Shown: one piece after another, positions 1-10,433 of the stretch
Layout: every line of letters begins with the position of its first letter
Position numbering within the stretch: the first letter of the stretch is position 1
Source: Planctomycetota bacterium
GTDB lineage: Bacteria; Planctomycetota; UBA1135; GCA-002686595
Assembly (NCBI GenBank): GCA_002686595.1
Contig: NYXZ01000139.1
Span: forward strand, 1 to 38,321
DNA length: 38,321 bases
Reading direction: 5' to 3'
Notes under the pieces: generated by a model
What the model was told of the DNA's origin: nothing
The model's database searches: none
The model's input: the letters and a program-made list of their open reading frames with translations, nothing else
Made by a program: the position numbers and the translations under genes

Positions 1-415
1 CGTGGGCCAGGTCGACCTTGTTCAGGACGGGCAGGATTTCCAGGTTGCTCTCGACCGCCAGGTAGGCGTTGGCCACGGTCTGGGCTTCCACGCCCTGGGA
101 AGCGTCCACCAGCAGCAGCGCCCCCTCGCAGGCCTGCAGACTCTTTTTCACCTCGTAGTGGAAATCCACATGGCCCGGGGTGTCGATCAGGTTGAACTGA
201 TAGCGCTCGCCGTCTTTCTCGTGGTAGATGGTCACCGCGCGCGCCTTGATGGTGATGCCGCGCTCCCGTTCCAGGTCCATGTCGTCCAGGAGCTGGGCCT
301 GCATCTCGCGTTTTTGGACGGTGCCGGTTTGCTCCAGCATGCGATCGGCCAGGGTGGACTTGCCGTGGTCGATGTGCGCGATGATGGAGAAGTTTCTGAT
401 GTGGGCGTGGTCCAC
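1..415 (-). CDS. lepA: Elongation factor 4 (LepA), N-terminal part, cut by window edge
   Basis: Reverse-strand reading gives the N-terminal GTPase domain of the ribosome-associated translational GTPase LepA/EF4, which back-translocates stalled ribosomes. The sequence begins around [19 protein letters not shown], with the P-loop AHIDHGKST, the switch I region [12 protein letters not shown], the G3 motif DTPGHVDF and the G4 motif NKVD near the window edge. These are diagnostic for LepA within the EF-G-like GTPases. The only reasonable start I find in frame is the GTG at 415; no ATG lies between it and the end of the preceding gene, and no clear Shine-Dalgarno site precedes it. It follows rdgB with a 22-base gap on the same strand, so it is probably the last or a later gene of an rph-rdgB-lepA operon. 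About 138 residues are visible; the rest lies outside the window. Confidence 0.93.
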   Translation of the reverse strand, partial: MDHAHIRNFSIIAHIDHGKSTLADRMLEQTGTVQKREMQAQLLDDMDLERERGITIKARAVTIYHEKDGERYQFNLIDTPGHVDFHYEVKKSLQACEGALLLVDASQGVEAQTVANAYLAVESNLEILPVLNKVDLAH

Positions 416-437
416 GGGCTGGTCGGCAAGGGATGGG

Positions 438-1049
438 TCAGGGGAGGAGGGTTGGCAGGGCCGCCACGAACTGGCGTAGGGCCCGGCCACGGTGGCTGAC
501 CGTGGACTTCTCATCGGCGGATAACTCCGCGAAACCGCGGCCGCTGGCGGCGAAACCTTCCTCGGTGAAGAGAAAGAGCGGGTCGTAACCGAAATCTCCG
601 GAGCCGCGCGGGGCGTGGAGGATACGGCCGCGGGCACTGCCCTCGAAAGTGGCAGCCAGGCTGCCGTCCGGGGCGGCCAGGGCCAGGGCGCAGACAAAGC
701 GCGCGCCGCGTTCCGCTTCAGGCAAGTTGGAGAGCTTTTCCAGCAGTAGGGCGTTGTTGGCGGCGTCATCGCCGTGTTCGCCGGCGAAGCGCGCCGAGTG
801 CACGCCGGGGGTTCCGCCCAGGGCGTCAACCTCCAACCCCGAGTCATCGGCCAGGCACCATTTGCTGGTGGCCAGAGCGGTTTCCATGGCTTTTTTCTCG
901 GCGTTGCCACGGAAGGTGTCGCGGTCCTCGACGACCTCCGGCAGATCCACAAACACCTCCGGCGTCAGCAGCGTCACGTCGCTGGAGGCCAGCATGGCGC
1001 GTAGTTCCACCTGTTTCTTGGCGTTGTGGCTGGCGATCAGGAGCTCCAT
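438..1049 (-). CDS. rdgB: XTP/dITP diphosphatase (RdgB/HAM1 family)
   Basis: A 203-residue protein of normal family length. It hydrolyses non-canonical purine nucleoside triphosphates (XTP, dITP, ITP) to monophosphates and so keeps deaminated purines out of DNA and RNA. The N-terminus [16 protein letters not shown] matches the family's (S/T)xNxxK substrate-binding motif, [13 protein letters not shown] carries the catalytic Asp and metal-binding region, and [17 protein letters not shown] and the C-terminal SHRGRAL are the other conserved blocks. It starts 12 bases after the rph stop and ends 22 bases before lepA on the same strand. The rph-rdgB pairing is common in bacteria, so co-transcription is likely. 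Confidence 0.96.
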   Translation of the reverse strand: MELLIASHNAKKQVELRAMLASSDVTLLTPEVFVDLPEVVEDRDTFRGNAEKKAMETALATSKWCLADDSGLEVDALGGTPGVHSARFAGEHGDDAANNALLLEKLSNLPEAERGARFVCALALAAPDGSLAATFEGSARGRILHAPRGSGDFGYDPLFLFTEEGFAASGRGFAELSADEKSTVSHRGRALRQFVAALPTLLP

Positions 1050-1061
1050 GGCGTGACCGCC

Positions 1062-1784
1062 TCAGGCGGTGGTTTCCAGGGCGCGGTTTTGGAGTTCGAA
1101 GATCGAGCGGATGGCCGCCTCGCCCACTTCCAGCATCCCGTCCAAATGGGATCGGGAGAAGGGCGCGCCCTCGGCGGCGCCCTGGACTTCGATGAAGTTG
1201 CCATTGCCGGTCATCACCAGGTTGAGATCCACTTCGGCGCGGCTGTCCTCCTCATAACACAGGTCGCAGCGCACCTCGCCGTCGATGACGCCCAGGGAGA
1301 CAGCGCCCAACTGGTCCACCAGGGGCCAAGCGCGCAATAGGCGCTTGTCATCCATGTGGCGCAGCAGGTCGCTGAGAGCCACAAAAGCACCGCTGATGGC
1401 CGCCGTGCGCGTGCCGCCGTCGGCCTGCAGCACATCACAGTCGACCCAAATGGTGCGTTCCGTCATCTTCTTGAGGTCGACCACGGCCCGCAGGGAGCGG
1501 CCTACCAGGCGTTGGATCTCCACCGAGCGACCATCGATGCGCCCGGAACGATCGCGGCTCTTACGGCCATCAGTGGACGAGGGCAGCATGGAATACTCGG
1601 CGGTCATCCAGCCCTGGCCCTTGCCCTTCAGGAAATGGGGCACGCCGTCCGTGTACATGGCGGTGCAAAGGACCTTCGTCTCGCCAAAGCAGGAGAGGAC
1701 GGAGCCCGGCGCCCGGTTGGTGAAGCCGCGTTGAAAGGTGATGGGCCGCGTTTCGTTGGGGGCTCTGCCGTCGGGTCTGGTCAT
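1062..1784 (-). CDS. rph: Ribonuclease PH
   Basis: A 240-residue phosphorolytic 3'-5' exoribonuclease that trims tRNA 3' ends; full length for the family. Recognisable blocks are RPDGRAPNETRPI at the N-terminus, GSVLSCFGETKVLCTA, the RDRSGRIDGRSVEIQRLVGR block with the arginines used for phosphate binding and ring assembly, VDCDVLQADGGTRTAAI and the C-terminal EVQGAAEGAPFSR. The start is the ATG at 1784 (MTRPDGRAP). It heads a reverse-strand run with rdgB 12 bases downstream and then lepA. The 172-base gap to the divergent FG-GAP gene must hold its promoter; I could not pick a convincing -35/-10 pair there. Confidence 0.96.
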   Translation of the reverse strand: MTRPDGRAPNETRPITFQRGFTNRAPGSVLSCFGETKVLCTAMYTDGVPHFLKGKGQGWMTAEYSMLPSSTDGRKSRDRSGRIDGRSVEIQRLVGRSLRAVVDLKKMTERTIWVDCDVLQADGGTRTAAISGAFVALSDLLRHMDDKRLLRAWPLVDQLGAVSLGVIDGEVRCDLCYEEDSRAEVDLNLVMTGNGNFIEVQGAAEGAPFSRSHLDGMLEVGEAAIRSIFELQNRALETTA

Positions 1785-1956
1785 GATCGGGTGCTAGGCA
1801 AGATCGTGGGAATGGTGGAAGTCGGAGGCCCGGGGGGAATCGCTCTGTGAGCAGGCGGGCGCAAAACGGGCGGACAGTATAGCGATGGCAAGCGTCCGGG
1901 GCGCCGGGGGATGGGGATGAATCCGCGCCCTGCTCGATCTGGCAGAATCCCGCCGA

Positions 1957-3731
<1,775 letters not shown>

Positions 3732-3735
<4 letters not shown>

Positions 3736-5987
3736 GGATCGCCCTCGTCTTTCCGCCCCAGGGGCATTTCACCCAGCCCTATTTGGCCTTGCCCGCATTG
3801 CAGGCCTATCTCAAACAGGAGGGCTTTGCGGATACCCATGTGATCGATGCGAACATCGAAGCCTATGAGTATTTCCTCTCCCGCGAGCGTCTGGGGGTGG
3901 CTCTGGAGAAGGTGCGCGCGAAAGGATGCCTGGCGGACTTGGAGCAGCGTGCGACCTTGGGTTATGCGGACATGTCAGCCTACCGCGGCTTCAGTCAGGC
4001 GGAGCTCAGCGGGGAGTGGGTGGTGGAGGGCATCGAGGAAGCCAAGGCCGTTCTGCGCGACCCGGAACGGTTCTACGACCGGGACGCCTATACCCGCTCC
4101 GCCCGTTGTATCGAGCAGGCCCTGGCGCTCATCTCGGCGGAGTTCGCCCCCTCCTACTTCGCGCCCCACGGCTTCTCCATGCGCCATTCCGTGCAGAGCA
4201 CGGACCAGATACTGGCCGGAGCCGTGGATGAGGAAGGCAATCCCTTCCTGGAGTTCTTCCGTCAGGTGACCCTGCCCCAGCTGCAGGAACTCGACCCCGA
4301 CCTGGTCGGCATCTCCGTCACCTTCACCAGCCAAGCCATTCCGGCGGTGGCCCTGGCCATCTTGCTCAAGGCTTGGAAGCCGTCCCTGCACATCACCTTC
4401 GGCGGCGGCCTGATGGCCTATGTGGGCAAGAAGCTGGCCCTGCGTCCCGAGCTCTTTGATGTCATCGATTCGATTGTCCTGCTCGAAGGTGAACTGCCCC
4501 TGACGCGCATCGCCCGGGCCCTGGATGAACGCCGGGGACTCGCTGACATTCCCAACATCATCTACCGCCAGCCCGCGGGCGAGGTCGTGATTGCGCCAGA
4601 GGCTGAACCCCTCGCCATCGACAGCCTGCCGCCGCCCGACTTCTCTGGTCTGCCCCTGGACTTGTACTTCTCGCCGGAGTTCATCATCCCCCTGGCCATT
4701 ACCCGCGGTTGTTATTGGGGCAAGTGCGTCTTTTGCACCTTGCACAAGGTCATTGGGCCGGGCTACCGGGGGCGCTCAATCGAAAAGGTGGTGGAGGATA
4801 TTCGTTACCTCAAGGACAAGTGGGGCTCGCGCCGCTTCTACTTTCCGATCGAGGACCTGCCGCCGAATATGGTCAAGCGCTTGCCAGAGGCCATCCTCGA
4901 AGCAGGCTTGGACATCGACTGGTGGTGCGATGCCAAGATTGAACCGGAGGTCTTCACGGATGAAGTTTGTGCCAACCTGGCCCAAGCCGGCTGCAAGCGA
5001 TTAGCCTTTGGCTTTGAGTCCGCCAGCGAGCGCGTGTTGGAGTTGATGTGCAAAGGATCAGCTCCCGAGCCGGGCATGGAAGTGATCCGGAGAGTGCACG
5101 CCGCGGGCATCTCGGTCACCCTGTATGTCATGGTGGGTTTCCCCACGGAGACAGAAGACGAGGCGCGGGAAACCCTCTCCATGTTGCTGGCCAACCGCGA
5201 CTCCTTTGAAGAGGTCAGTTTGCGCGTCTTCTACCTGGACGACATGTCCGAGGTCTACAAGCGCCCGGAGGAGTTCGCCATCGCTGGCATTGTTGATGAG
5301 CCTGGCATGGACCTGCAGGTCTACCGCGACTTCAGCACGGCGACGGGCATGACCCGGGCCCGGGCGCGGCGCGTGTACCTCGAGATGCTCGAGCGATTGA
5401 AGTCCAACCTGCCGGTGTTCCAAAACGACAACCTGCTCTACCACGAGCTGAAGTCACACTACTTCCTCTACCTGGTGCGTGCCGGAGGCGTGGAACAGTT
5501 GATGAAGGGAGCCTTCGCACCCGTCCTCGTTGAGCTCGACGGCGGATTGGCAGCGGGCGAGCTGGACCACGCTTGGCGCCCGCGCCGAAATCCACGCCTG
5601 AGCAGCCTGCCCCTGGCCTTTGATCGCGACGAGGTGGATCGGGCCCTGGAACGGGCCACGGATGGCTTGACCCTGCCCCGCTATCAGTTCGATCTGATTG
5701 GCGGTGCGGTTTTGGAGCAACTGAACTCAAGTGTGTCGCCCCTGGCCGCCAAGGCCTCGGTGCTGCTGCACAACGGTGACACTGGTGAGATAAGCTGCCT
5801 CTCGCCAGATGCTGCGGCGCTTTTGGAATCCTGCACCGGTGCTGCTACCCTGGCTGATATCCTCGGCGGTTACGATGCCGGCGCGGAGCATGAAATGCGG
5901 GCTTTCCTGGATGAGTTGATTCGAGCAGGTCTGCTGCAAAGTCCGGCGGGGATCCCGTCAACCCAAGTGCAAGGAGCTACACCATGA
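3732..5987 (+). CDS. Cobalamin-type radical SAM protein with C-terminal PqqD-like domain
   Basis: A 751-residue protein. The N-terminal ~250 residues (starting RIALVFPPQGHF; later DPDLVGISVTF and the glycine stretch FGGG) resemble the B12-binding Rossmann domain of class B radical SAM enzymes, though the base-off DxHxxG signature is not evident. The radical SAM core begins at ITRGCYWGKCVFC: Cys327, Cys332 and Cys335, spaced CX4CX2C rather than the usual CX3CX2C. It continues with LAFGFES and VMVGFPTETEDE. The last ~75 residues (LSPDAAALLESCTG, FLDELIRAGLL) look like a PqqD-type peptide-recognition domain. A strong AGGAGG lies seven bases before the ATG at 3732, which overlaps the previous stop. 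The 62-residue peptide gene overlaps its stop. The closest family I can name is the RiPP-maturation B12-radical SAM group (CWWG-type cluster motif). Substrate and chemistry are unknown. Confidence 0.88.
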
Positions 5988-6172
5988 CCCAGGAACAAAA
6001 ACCCCGAGAGCACGCGGAGACGCGGGCCACGGAGAGCAAAGGGAACAACGCCGAGGGAGCGGCCCGGCCGGCGGCGCCGGAGGCGGCGAGCAAGAAGAAA
6101 CGCCCCTTGCTCTCGTTCAAACGGCTAGATGGTCGCGATCCGCTGAAGTACGAGGATGTGGCGGACAAGTAG
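5984..6172 (+). CDS. Small 62-residue peptide, candidate substrate of the upstream radical SAM protein
   Basis: Not a family I recognise. The ORF starts in an ATGA overlap with the radical SAM stop and has a strong AAGGAG (5971-5976) eight bases before its ATG, which argues for real translation. The peptide has two parts. Residues 1-36 are a hydrophilic, Glu/Ala/Pro-rich, probably disordered stretch. Residues 37-62 are a denser basic-to-acidic tail: KKKRPLLSFKRLDGRD followed by PLKYEDVADK. It has no Cys, no Trp and no signal peptide. Size, position and the PqqD-like domain of its neighbour fit a RiPP precursor or a modified peptide, but it could also be a small regulatory or accessory protein. 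It ends 30 bases before the convergent birA stop. Confidence 0.7.
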   Translation: MTQEQKPREHAETRATESKGNNAEGAARPAAPEAASKKKRPLLSFKRLDGRDPLKYEDVADK

Positions 6173-6202
6173 GCCCTGGGAAGGGGTCTGCGAGCAAGGA
6201 GC

Positions 6203-6973
6203 CTAGTCGAGGGGCTCTACGGCGCGTACCAGGGGGAGGGCCACGCGCCGCGCTTCGCCGTCGGGGCAATCCAAGAGCAGGCCCTTTTTCCAGTCCAACT
6301 CGCGCAGGACGCCACTCGTCGTTTCGTTGCCATGGCGCACGCTGACGGGAGCATCTGCCAAGCAAGTGCGTTCCAAAAACTCCTGGGCCAGAGCCGCAGC
6401 ACTTGTCAGGGATTGGGCCAAGCGGCGATCTAGGTGTTCCAATAAGAGGCCGAGCACAGCTTCTGGTTCGGCTGATACGCCCAAGGCTTCGAGGCTGGTG
6501 ACGATACGCCCGCCCAGGACCTGTGCGGGCAAGTCATGGTGGCGCACATTGAGCCCGATGCCGATGACAAAGTGCGGGGCCCTGGGATCGAGGCCCCTGG
6601 TTTCCACCAGGATGCCCGCCAGCTTGGCTCCGGCCACGAGCACATCGTTGGGCCAGCGCAGGCGCGCACCACGGGCACCGAGGTCATCCACGGTGGCCAC
6701 CACGGCCAGACCCGCGGCGACGGTCAGGGTCTCCGGCGGAGGTGGGGTGGGCTCTGGCAGCAGGATCAGGCTGGCGTAGAGGCCGGCCCCTGGGGGGCTG
6801 GCCCAGCTGCGGCCCAAGCGGCCGCGGCCGGCGGTCTGTTCCTCCGCCAAGTGCACATCTCCATGGCGGGCGCTGCCGGCGGCGACGGCCAACAGAGCCT
6901 GCTCGTTGGTGGAATCCACGGACACATGGCGGATCAGGCGGTGGGGAATTCCCTCGGGGACCGTGGGTGACAT
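6203..6973 (-). CDS. birA: Biotin--[acetyl-CoA-carboxylase] ligase (BirA, without HTH domain)
   Basis: A 256-residue biotin protein ligase that activates biotin with ATP and transfers it to a lysine of biotin carboxyl carrier proteins. Family motifs are STNEQALL near residue 20, EEQTAGRGRLGRSW (the biotinyl-5'-AMP-binding GRGRxGR loop), LRWPNDVLV and KLAGILVET, and IGIGLNV, followed by the small C-terminal SH3-like domain. It starts directly with the catalytic domain, so it lacks the N-terminal winged helix used by E. coli BirA for repression and is probably a monofunctional ligase. It is convergent with the radical SAM operon and divergent from the repeat-protein gene, and so appears to stand alone. 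Confidence 0.93.
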   Translation of the reverse strand: MSPTVPEGIPHRLIRHVSVDSTNEQALLAVAAGSARHGDVHLAEEQTAGRGRLGRSWASPPGAGLYASLILLPEPTPPPPETLTVAAGLAVVATVDDLGARGARLRWPNDVLVAGAKLAGILVETRGLDPRAPHFVIGIGLNVRHHDLPAQVLGGRIVTSLEALGVSAEPEAVLGLLLEHLDRRLAQSLTSAAALAQEFLERTCLADAPVSVRHGNETTSGVLRELDWKKGLLLDCPDGEARRVALPLVRAVEPLD

Positions 6974-7255
6974 GGCAAGCCAGAATAACTGACCAGGGAT
7001 AAATATGGTGGGCGGACGGGGACGGTTTGGGCGGGTTCTGACGGGCTAGGGGGCAGGCAAGGCCTAGGGCGAAGGGGATTGGTATAGGCATTTGCGAACT
7101 GGTCTGTGTAGGTGAACAAACCTCGATAGGGATTCGTCCAAAACGCCCCAATTCACCACGATGGTGTAGGCTTCCAGAGGGCACTAGGCCGCTTCTGCCG
7201 CCTTCCATTGGCCCCTGGGCCTGTCCGGACCCTTCTCCCCACCATCTCTCTTTCC

Positions 7256-8887
7256 ATGCGACTCCCATACCTACTCTTCGTATCCGCCGCCGCCCTCTGG
7301 GCGGCCCCGACGACCCTTGGCCAGAGCTCCGCCACGCGTCTGGCTCCGGCCTCGGCCACTGCCGGATCTGGCTATTGCACCGACTATGTCTCTGACCAGG
7401 CCAACCCCGCCGCCTGCATCCAGGCCTCCACCACGCCCACCGCGGGCATGCTGTTGCCCCTGGGGCCGGAGTTCTTTGTTTCCCCCACCGGCGAAGTTGG
7501 CGTCGGCACCACCTCGCCAATCACCAAGCTCGGCGTGGACGGTGGCCTCCTGCCGGGCATCTTCGCCTCCACCGACGCCTTTGACGCCAGCGCCATCACG
7601 GGCTGGGCCCCCGCGGGCACCGGATCATACGCCTTCGGCGTCTACGGCGAGAGCGACGGCGACGGGGGCACGGGAGTCCTCGGTTGGGCTACGGACCTGA
7701 CCGGTGGCTTCACCTACGGCCTCTACGGCCAGGCTGATTCAGGGGCTGGCACGGGTGTTTTCGGTTGGGCCACGGACCTGGTGGGCGCCACCGCCGGCGT
7801 CTCCGGTGAAGCTGACTCGGCAGCCGGTGCGGGCGTTTTTGGTTGGGCCAGCGACACAACTGGCGGCTACACCTCCGGTGTCCTCGGTGAGAGCGACAGC
7901 CCCGCCGGCGCTGGAGTCTACGGTTGGGCCAGCGATGCCACCGGCGGCTATACCTCGGGCGTCTACGGCGTCAGCGACTCTGCCAATGGCGTGGGTGCCT
8001 TCGGTTGGGCCAGCGACGCAGCCGGCGCGACAGTCGGCGTCTCGGGCCAGGCGGACTCCGCGTTGGGCACCGGAGTCCTGGGTTGGTCCACGTCGCCCAC
8101 GGGCACGACCACAGGTGTACGCGGCGTCAGTAGCGCTGATCTCGGTGCGGGTGTCGAGGGCTACGCGCTAGAGGCCACGGGCGCTAACTACGGCGTCTAC
8201 GGCGAGACCGCGTCGACCGCCGGCTACGGCGTCTTCTCCGGCGGCGATCTCGGCGCTACGGGCGTAAAGTCATTCGTCCAGCCGCATCCGAGCGATCCCG
8301 GCAAGGAGATTCGCTTTGTGTGTCTCGAAGGCGATGAGTCGGGCACCTACTTCCGCGGTAGCGGCGAGTTGGTGAACGGCGCGGCGCGCATCGAAGTACC
8401 CGCGGCCTTCTCCATGGTGAGTGAACTCGCAGGCCTGACGGTCCAGTTGACTCCGGTGGGGGGACGCGCCGTCCTCTGGACCGAGGGCGAGTCCCTGGAG
8501 TCCATCGAAGTGCGCGGCGACGCCGATGTGCGCTTCCACTACTTCGTAAACGGCGTCCGCCGTGGTTTCGCCGACTTCGAGCCGATCCGCGCCAACCGCG
8601 CCTTTGTGCCGCGTGTGGCCGGTGAGCAGTTCGGCACCCAATACCCCGAGGGCCTGCGTCAGATACTGCGCGAAAACGGCACCCTGTCTGCTGATGGAAC
8701 TCCGAACGAGTCCACGGCCCTGCGCCAGGGTTGGCAGCTCCAACAGCCGGGGAGCGCGAGCCACCTCGACAGGCCGGTTACGCGACCGCGCGCCACGGTT
8801 CCCGATGCCCGCGGCATGCGGACACGGGCAGGCGCCACGGCGCCTGCCCCGCTTGCTTATATTGCGGCGGCAACAGGGCTCACATGA
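7256..8887 (+). CDS. Secreted protein with eight 27-residue Gly-rich repeats and a conserved C-terminal domain
   Basis: The start at 7256 gives a clean signal peptide (MRLPYLLFVSAAALWAAP), preferred over an upstream in-frame ATG at 7208. After a short region with the phrase EVGVGTTSPITKLGVDG, typical of the start of tail-fibre-like or S74-peptidase-associated proteins, come about eight repeats of ~27 residues (pattern GVyGesDsxxGaGVfGWAsDxtGgyt), then a ~150-residue globular domain beginning KSFVQPHPSDPGKEIRFVCLEGDE. I see no S74 catalytic Ser-Lys dyad. It is most likely a fibrous or beta-structured surface protein; the function is unknown. The last codons contain a perfect hairpin (8826-8849), and the stop overlaps the convergent sigma-factor gene by eight bases. 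No Shine-Dalgarno site precedes the start. Confidence 0.85.
   Translation: MRLPYLLFVSAAALWAAPTTLGQSSATRLAPASATAGSGYCTDYVSDQANPAACIQASTTPTAGMLLPLGPEFFVSPTGEVGVGTTSPITKLGVDGGLLPGIFASTDAFDASAITGWAPAGTGSYAFGVYGESDGDGGTGVLGWATDLTGGFTYGLYGQADSGAGTGVFGWATDLVGATAGVSGEADSAAGAGVFGWASDTTGGYTSGVLGESDSPAGAGVYGWASDATGGYTSGVYGVSDSANGVGAFGWASDAAGATVGVSGQADSALGTGVLGWSTSPTGTTTGVRGVSSADLGAGVEGYALEATGANYGVYGETASTAGYGVFSGGDLGATGVKSFVQPHPSDPGKEIRFVCLEGDESGTYFRGSGELVNGAARIEVPAAFSMVSELAGLTVQLTPVGGRAVLWTEGESLESIEVRGDADVRFHYFVNGVRRGFADFEPIRANRAFVPRVAGEQFGTQYPEGLRQILRENGTLSADGTPNESTALRQGWQLQQPGSASHLDRPVTRPRATVPDARGMRTRAGATAPAPLAYIAAATGLT
7630..8270 (+). repeat. Tandem 81-bp coding repeats (27-residue unit, about eight copies)
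   Basis: Within the secreted protein gene, units of roughly 81 bases recur about eight times. Each encodes a GVxGxxxsxxGxGVxGW core followed by a variable Gly/Thr turn. The codons have diverged between copies while the residue pattern is kept, which points to selection on the protein fold rather than a very recent expansion. The last copy, near 8195-8270, is the most degenerate. Confidence 0.8.
8826..8849. terminator. Perfect 11-bp inverted repeat inside the 3' end of the repeat-protein gene
   Basis: Arms 8826-8836 (gggcaggcgcc) and 8839-8849 (ggcgcctgccc) pair perfectly with a two-base centre. The site lies 36 bases before the stop of the forward gene and about 30 bases beyond the stop of the convergent sigma-factor gene. 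A moderately T-rich stretch (cttgcttatatt) follows on the forward side, but there is no clean U-tract on the reverse side. It may act as a transcription terminator or mRNA-stabilising hairpin for one or both genes. Confidence 0.45.
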
Positions 8888-9749
8888 GCAGCGTGCCCTC
8901 TTTCTGTCCCAGCAGCCCCTTGAGGCGGCCCATGACATTGGAGTGAATCTGGCACACGCGGCTCTCGGTCAGGGCCAGCATCTCGCCGATTTCGCGCATG
9001 GTGTGACCCACCTGGTAGTACTGCTCGATGATGAAGCGTTCCTTCGAGGTCAACGAGCGCGTCAGGTAGACCATCAAATCCTTCTGGTGCAACTCCGAGA
9101 TGGGATCGGTGGCCTTCTTGTCCTCGATGATCTCGCTCTTCTCGCCGCCGTCCTCGCTGGAATCGTCCCAGCGCTCGGAGATGGAGAAGACCGCCTTGGC
9201 GGTGCCGCCGGAGATTTCCTTTGAGAGGTCACCATGGGACAGTTCGAGGGACTCGGCCAGTTCCGAGTGCGTTGGTTCGCGCCCGTACTGACTAGTCAAG
9301 GACTGCAGGGCCTTGTCGATGCGCGTGGCCTTGAGGCGCACCAAGCGCGGGACCCAATCCTGTGACCGCAGTTGATCGAGGATCGAGCCGCGTATGCGGG
9401 TGCTGCAGTAGGTCTTGAACTTGAAGCCGCGGTCCGGGTCAAAGCCGCGAATAGCGTCCATCAGGCCGAAGAGACCGGCGCTGATCAAATCGTCTAGTTC
9501 AATAGAGCGCGGCAGTGTTTGTTGGAGCCTTTCGGCAATGTACTTGACGAGCGGGTAATGGCGCTCCATCAAGGTGTTGCGGATCTTCTCCACTTCATGC
9601 GCCTTCTTTGGACCGGCTTCCACGGCTTGGCGGTAGTAGTTCCAAAGATCCTCGGTTACTACCTCATCAAAGTCGGCCACGCGTTTGAGCTTGGGCCTGG
9701 TTACGGTGCGCTTGGGCGCTCCCGTGTCCTGCTGCTTATTAGTTGTCAT
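8880..9749 (-). CDS. FliA/WhiG-type RNA polymerase sigma factor (sigma-28 family)
   Basis: A sigma-70 group 3 factor without region 1. Region 2 is YPLVKYIAERLQQTLPRSIELDDLISAGLFGLMDAIRGFDP and onward to TYCSTRIRGSILDQLRSQDWVPR, the strongly FliA/WhiG-like stretch. Region 3 is GREPTHSELAESL, and region 4 is LTSKERFIIEQYY with the helix-turn-helix MREIGEMLALTESRVCQIHS. I choose the ATG at 9749 (289 residues) because GAGGAAGGGG lies just upstream. Longer readings from 9833 or 9815 (up to 317 residues) are possible, but the 9833 start would overlap the apt stop and has no visible ribosome site. The gene follows apt on the same strand. No flagellar genes or anti-sigma FlgM are in view, so the regulon cannot be inferred. 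Confidence 0.9.
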   Translation of the reverse strand: MTTNKQQDTGAPKRTVTRPKLKRVADFDEVVTEDLWNYYRQAVEAGPKKAHEVEKIRNTLMERHYPLVKYIAERLQQTLPRSIELDDLISAGLFGLMDAIRGFDPDRGFKFKTYCSTRIRGSILDQLRSQDWVPRLVRLKATRIDKALQSLTSQYGREPTHSELAESLELSHGDLSKEISGGTAKAVFSISERWDDSSEDGGEKSEIIEDKKATDPISELHQKDLMVYLTRSLTSKERFIIEQYYQVGHTMREIGEMLALTESRVCQIHSNVMGRLKGLLGQKEGTLLM

Positions 9750-9825
9750 GTTCCCCTTCCTCGCGGTTCTTGTTGTGGTGGAAACAGCGGCAGGCTCTGT
9801 TCTCTTGGTGCTCATGGGATACGGC

Positions 9826-10347
9826 TTAGACATTCAGAAGGGCCTGGACGGGAATATCGCCGAGGCGATCGCGACCGGAGAGGAAGTCGAGTTCGATGAC
9901 AAAGGCACAGCCCACGGGTGAGCCGCCAATGCGGCGCACGAGCTTGAGACCGGCTTCCATGGTGCCGCCGGTGGCCAGCAGGTCATCGACCATCAAGACG
10001 CGGTTGCCCCGCTCGGTGGCGTCGGTGTGGATTTCGATGGTGTCGGATCCGTACTCCAGTTCATAGGACTGAGAGGCGGTCTTCCAAGGCAACTTGCCCG
10101 GCTTGCGAATGGGGATGAACCCCTTATTGACCCGGTCGGCGAGGGCGGTGCCGAAAATGAAGCCCCGGGATTCAATGCCGCACACGATGTCGTAGCTGTC
10201 CGGATCGAAGGCCTGCACGAGGCCTTCGATCGAGGCTCGCAATCCCTCGGCATCCTGCAAAAGGGGGGTGATATCCTTGAAGACAATGCCCGGCTTGGGG
10301 AAGTCGGGCACATCTCGAATCCAGTGTTCTATGGTGATCTCCGCCAT
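9826..10347 (-). CDS. apt: Adenine phosphoribosyltransferase
   Basis: A 173-residue purine-salvage enzyme that converts adenine and PRPP to AMP; length is normal. It starts IEHWIRDVPDFPKPGIVFKDI, a highly conserved APT N-terminus, followed by GIESRGFIFGTALA (adenine pocket), IRKPGKLPW, and the PRPP-binding loop VLMVDDLLATGGTM. The C-terminus contains CAFVIELDFLSGRDRL. It lies 86 bases after argS and 76 bases before the preferred start of the sigma factor, all on the same strand. Confidence 0.96.
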   Translation of the reverse strand: MAEITIEHWIRDVPDFPKPGIVFKDITPLLQDAEGLRASIEGLVQAFDPDSYDIVCGIESRGFIFGTALADRVNKGFIPIRKPGKLPWKTASQSYELEYGSDTIEIHTDATERGNRVLMVDDLLATGGTMEAGLKLVRRIGGSPVGCAFVIELDFLSGRDRLGDIPVQALLNV

Positions 10348-10401
10348 GTTCTTGGTTTGGGCCTGCTCTTGGGGGTGGAATGGGCGCTGTCGTAGGTGAT
10401 C

Positions 10402-10420
10402 GGAGGTCCGGCGGACTTCC
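10402..10420. other. Imperfect hairpin between argS and apt
   Basis: ggaggtccg and cggacttcc pair with one G-U-type mismatch around a single-base centre, in the 86-base gap between the argS stop and the apt start. No T-run follows on the reverse strand, so it is not a typical intrinsic terminator. It may be a processing or attenuating hairpin, or chance in GC-rich DNA. Confidence 0.25.
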
Positions 10421-10433
10421 TTGAGAGGGCTTT

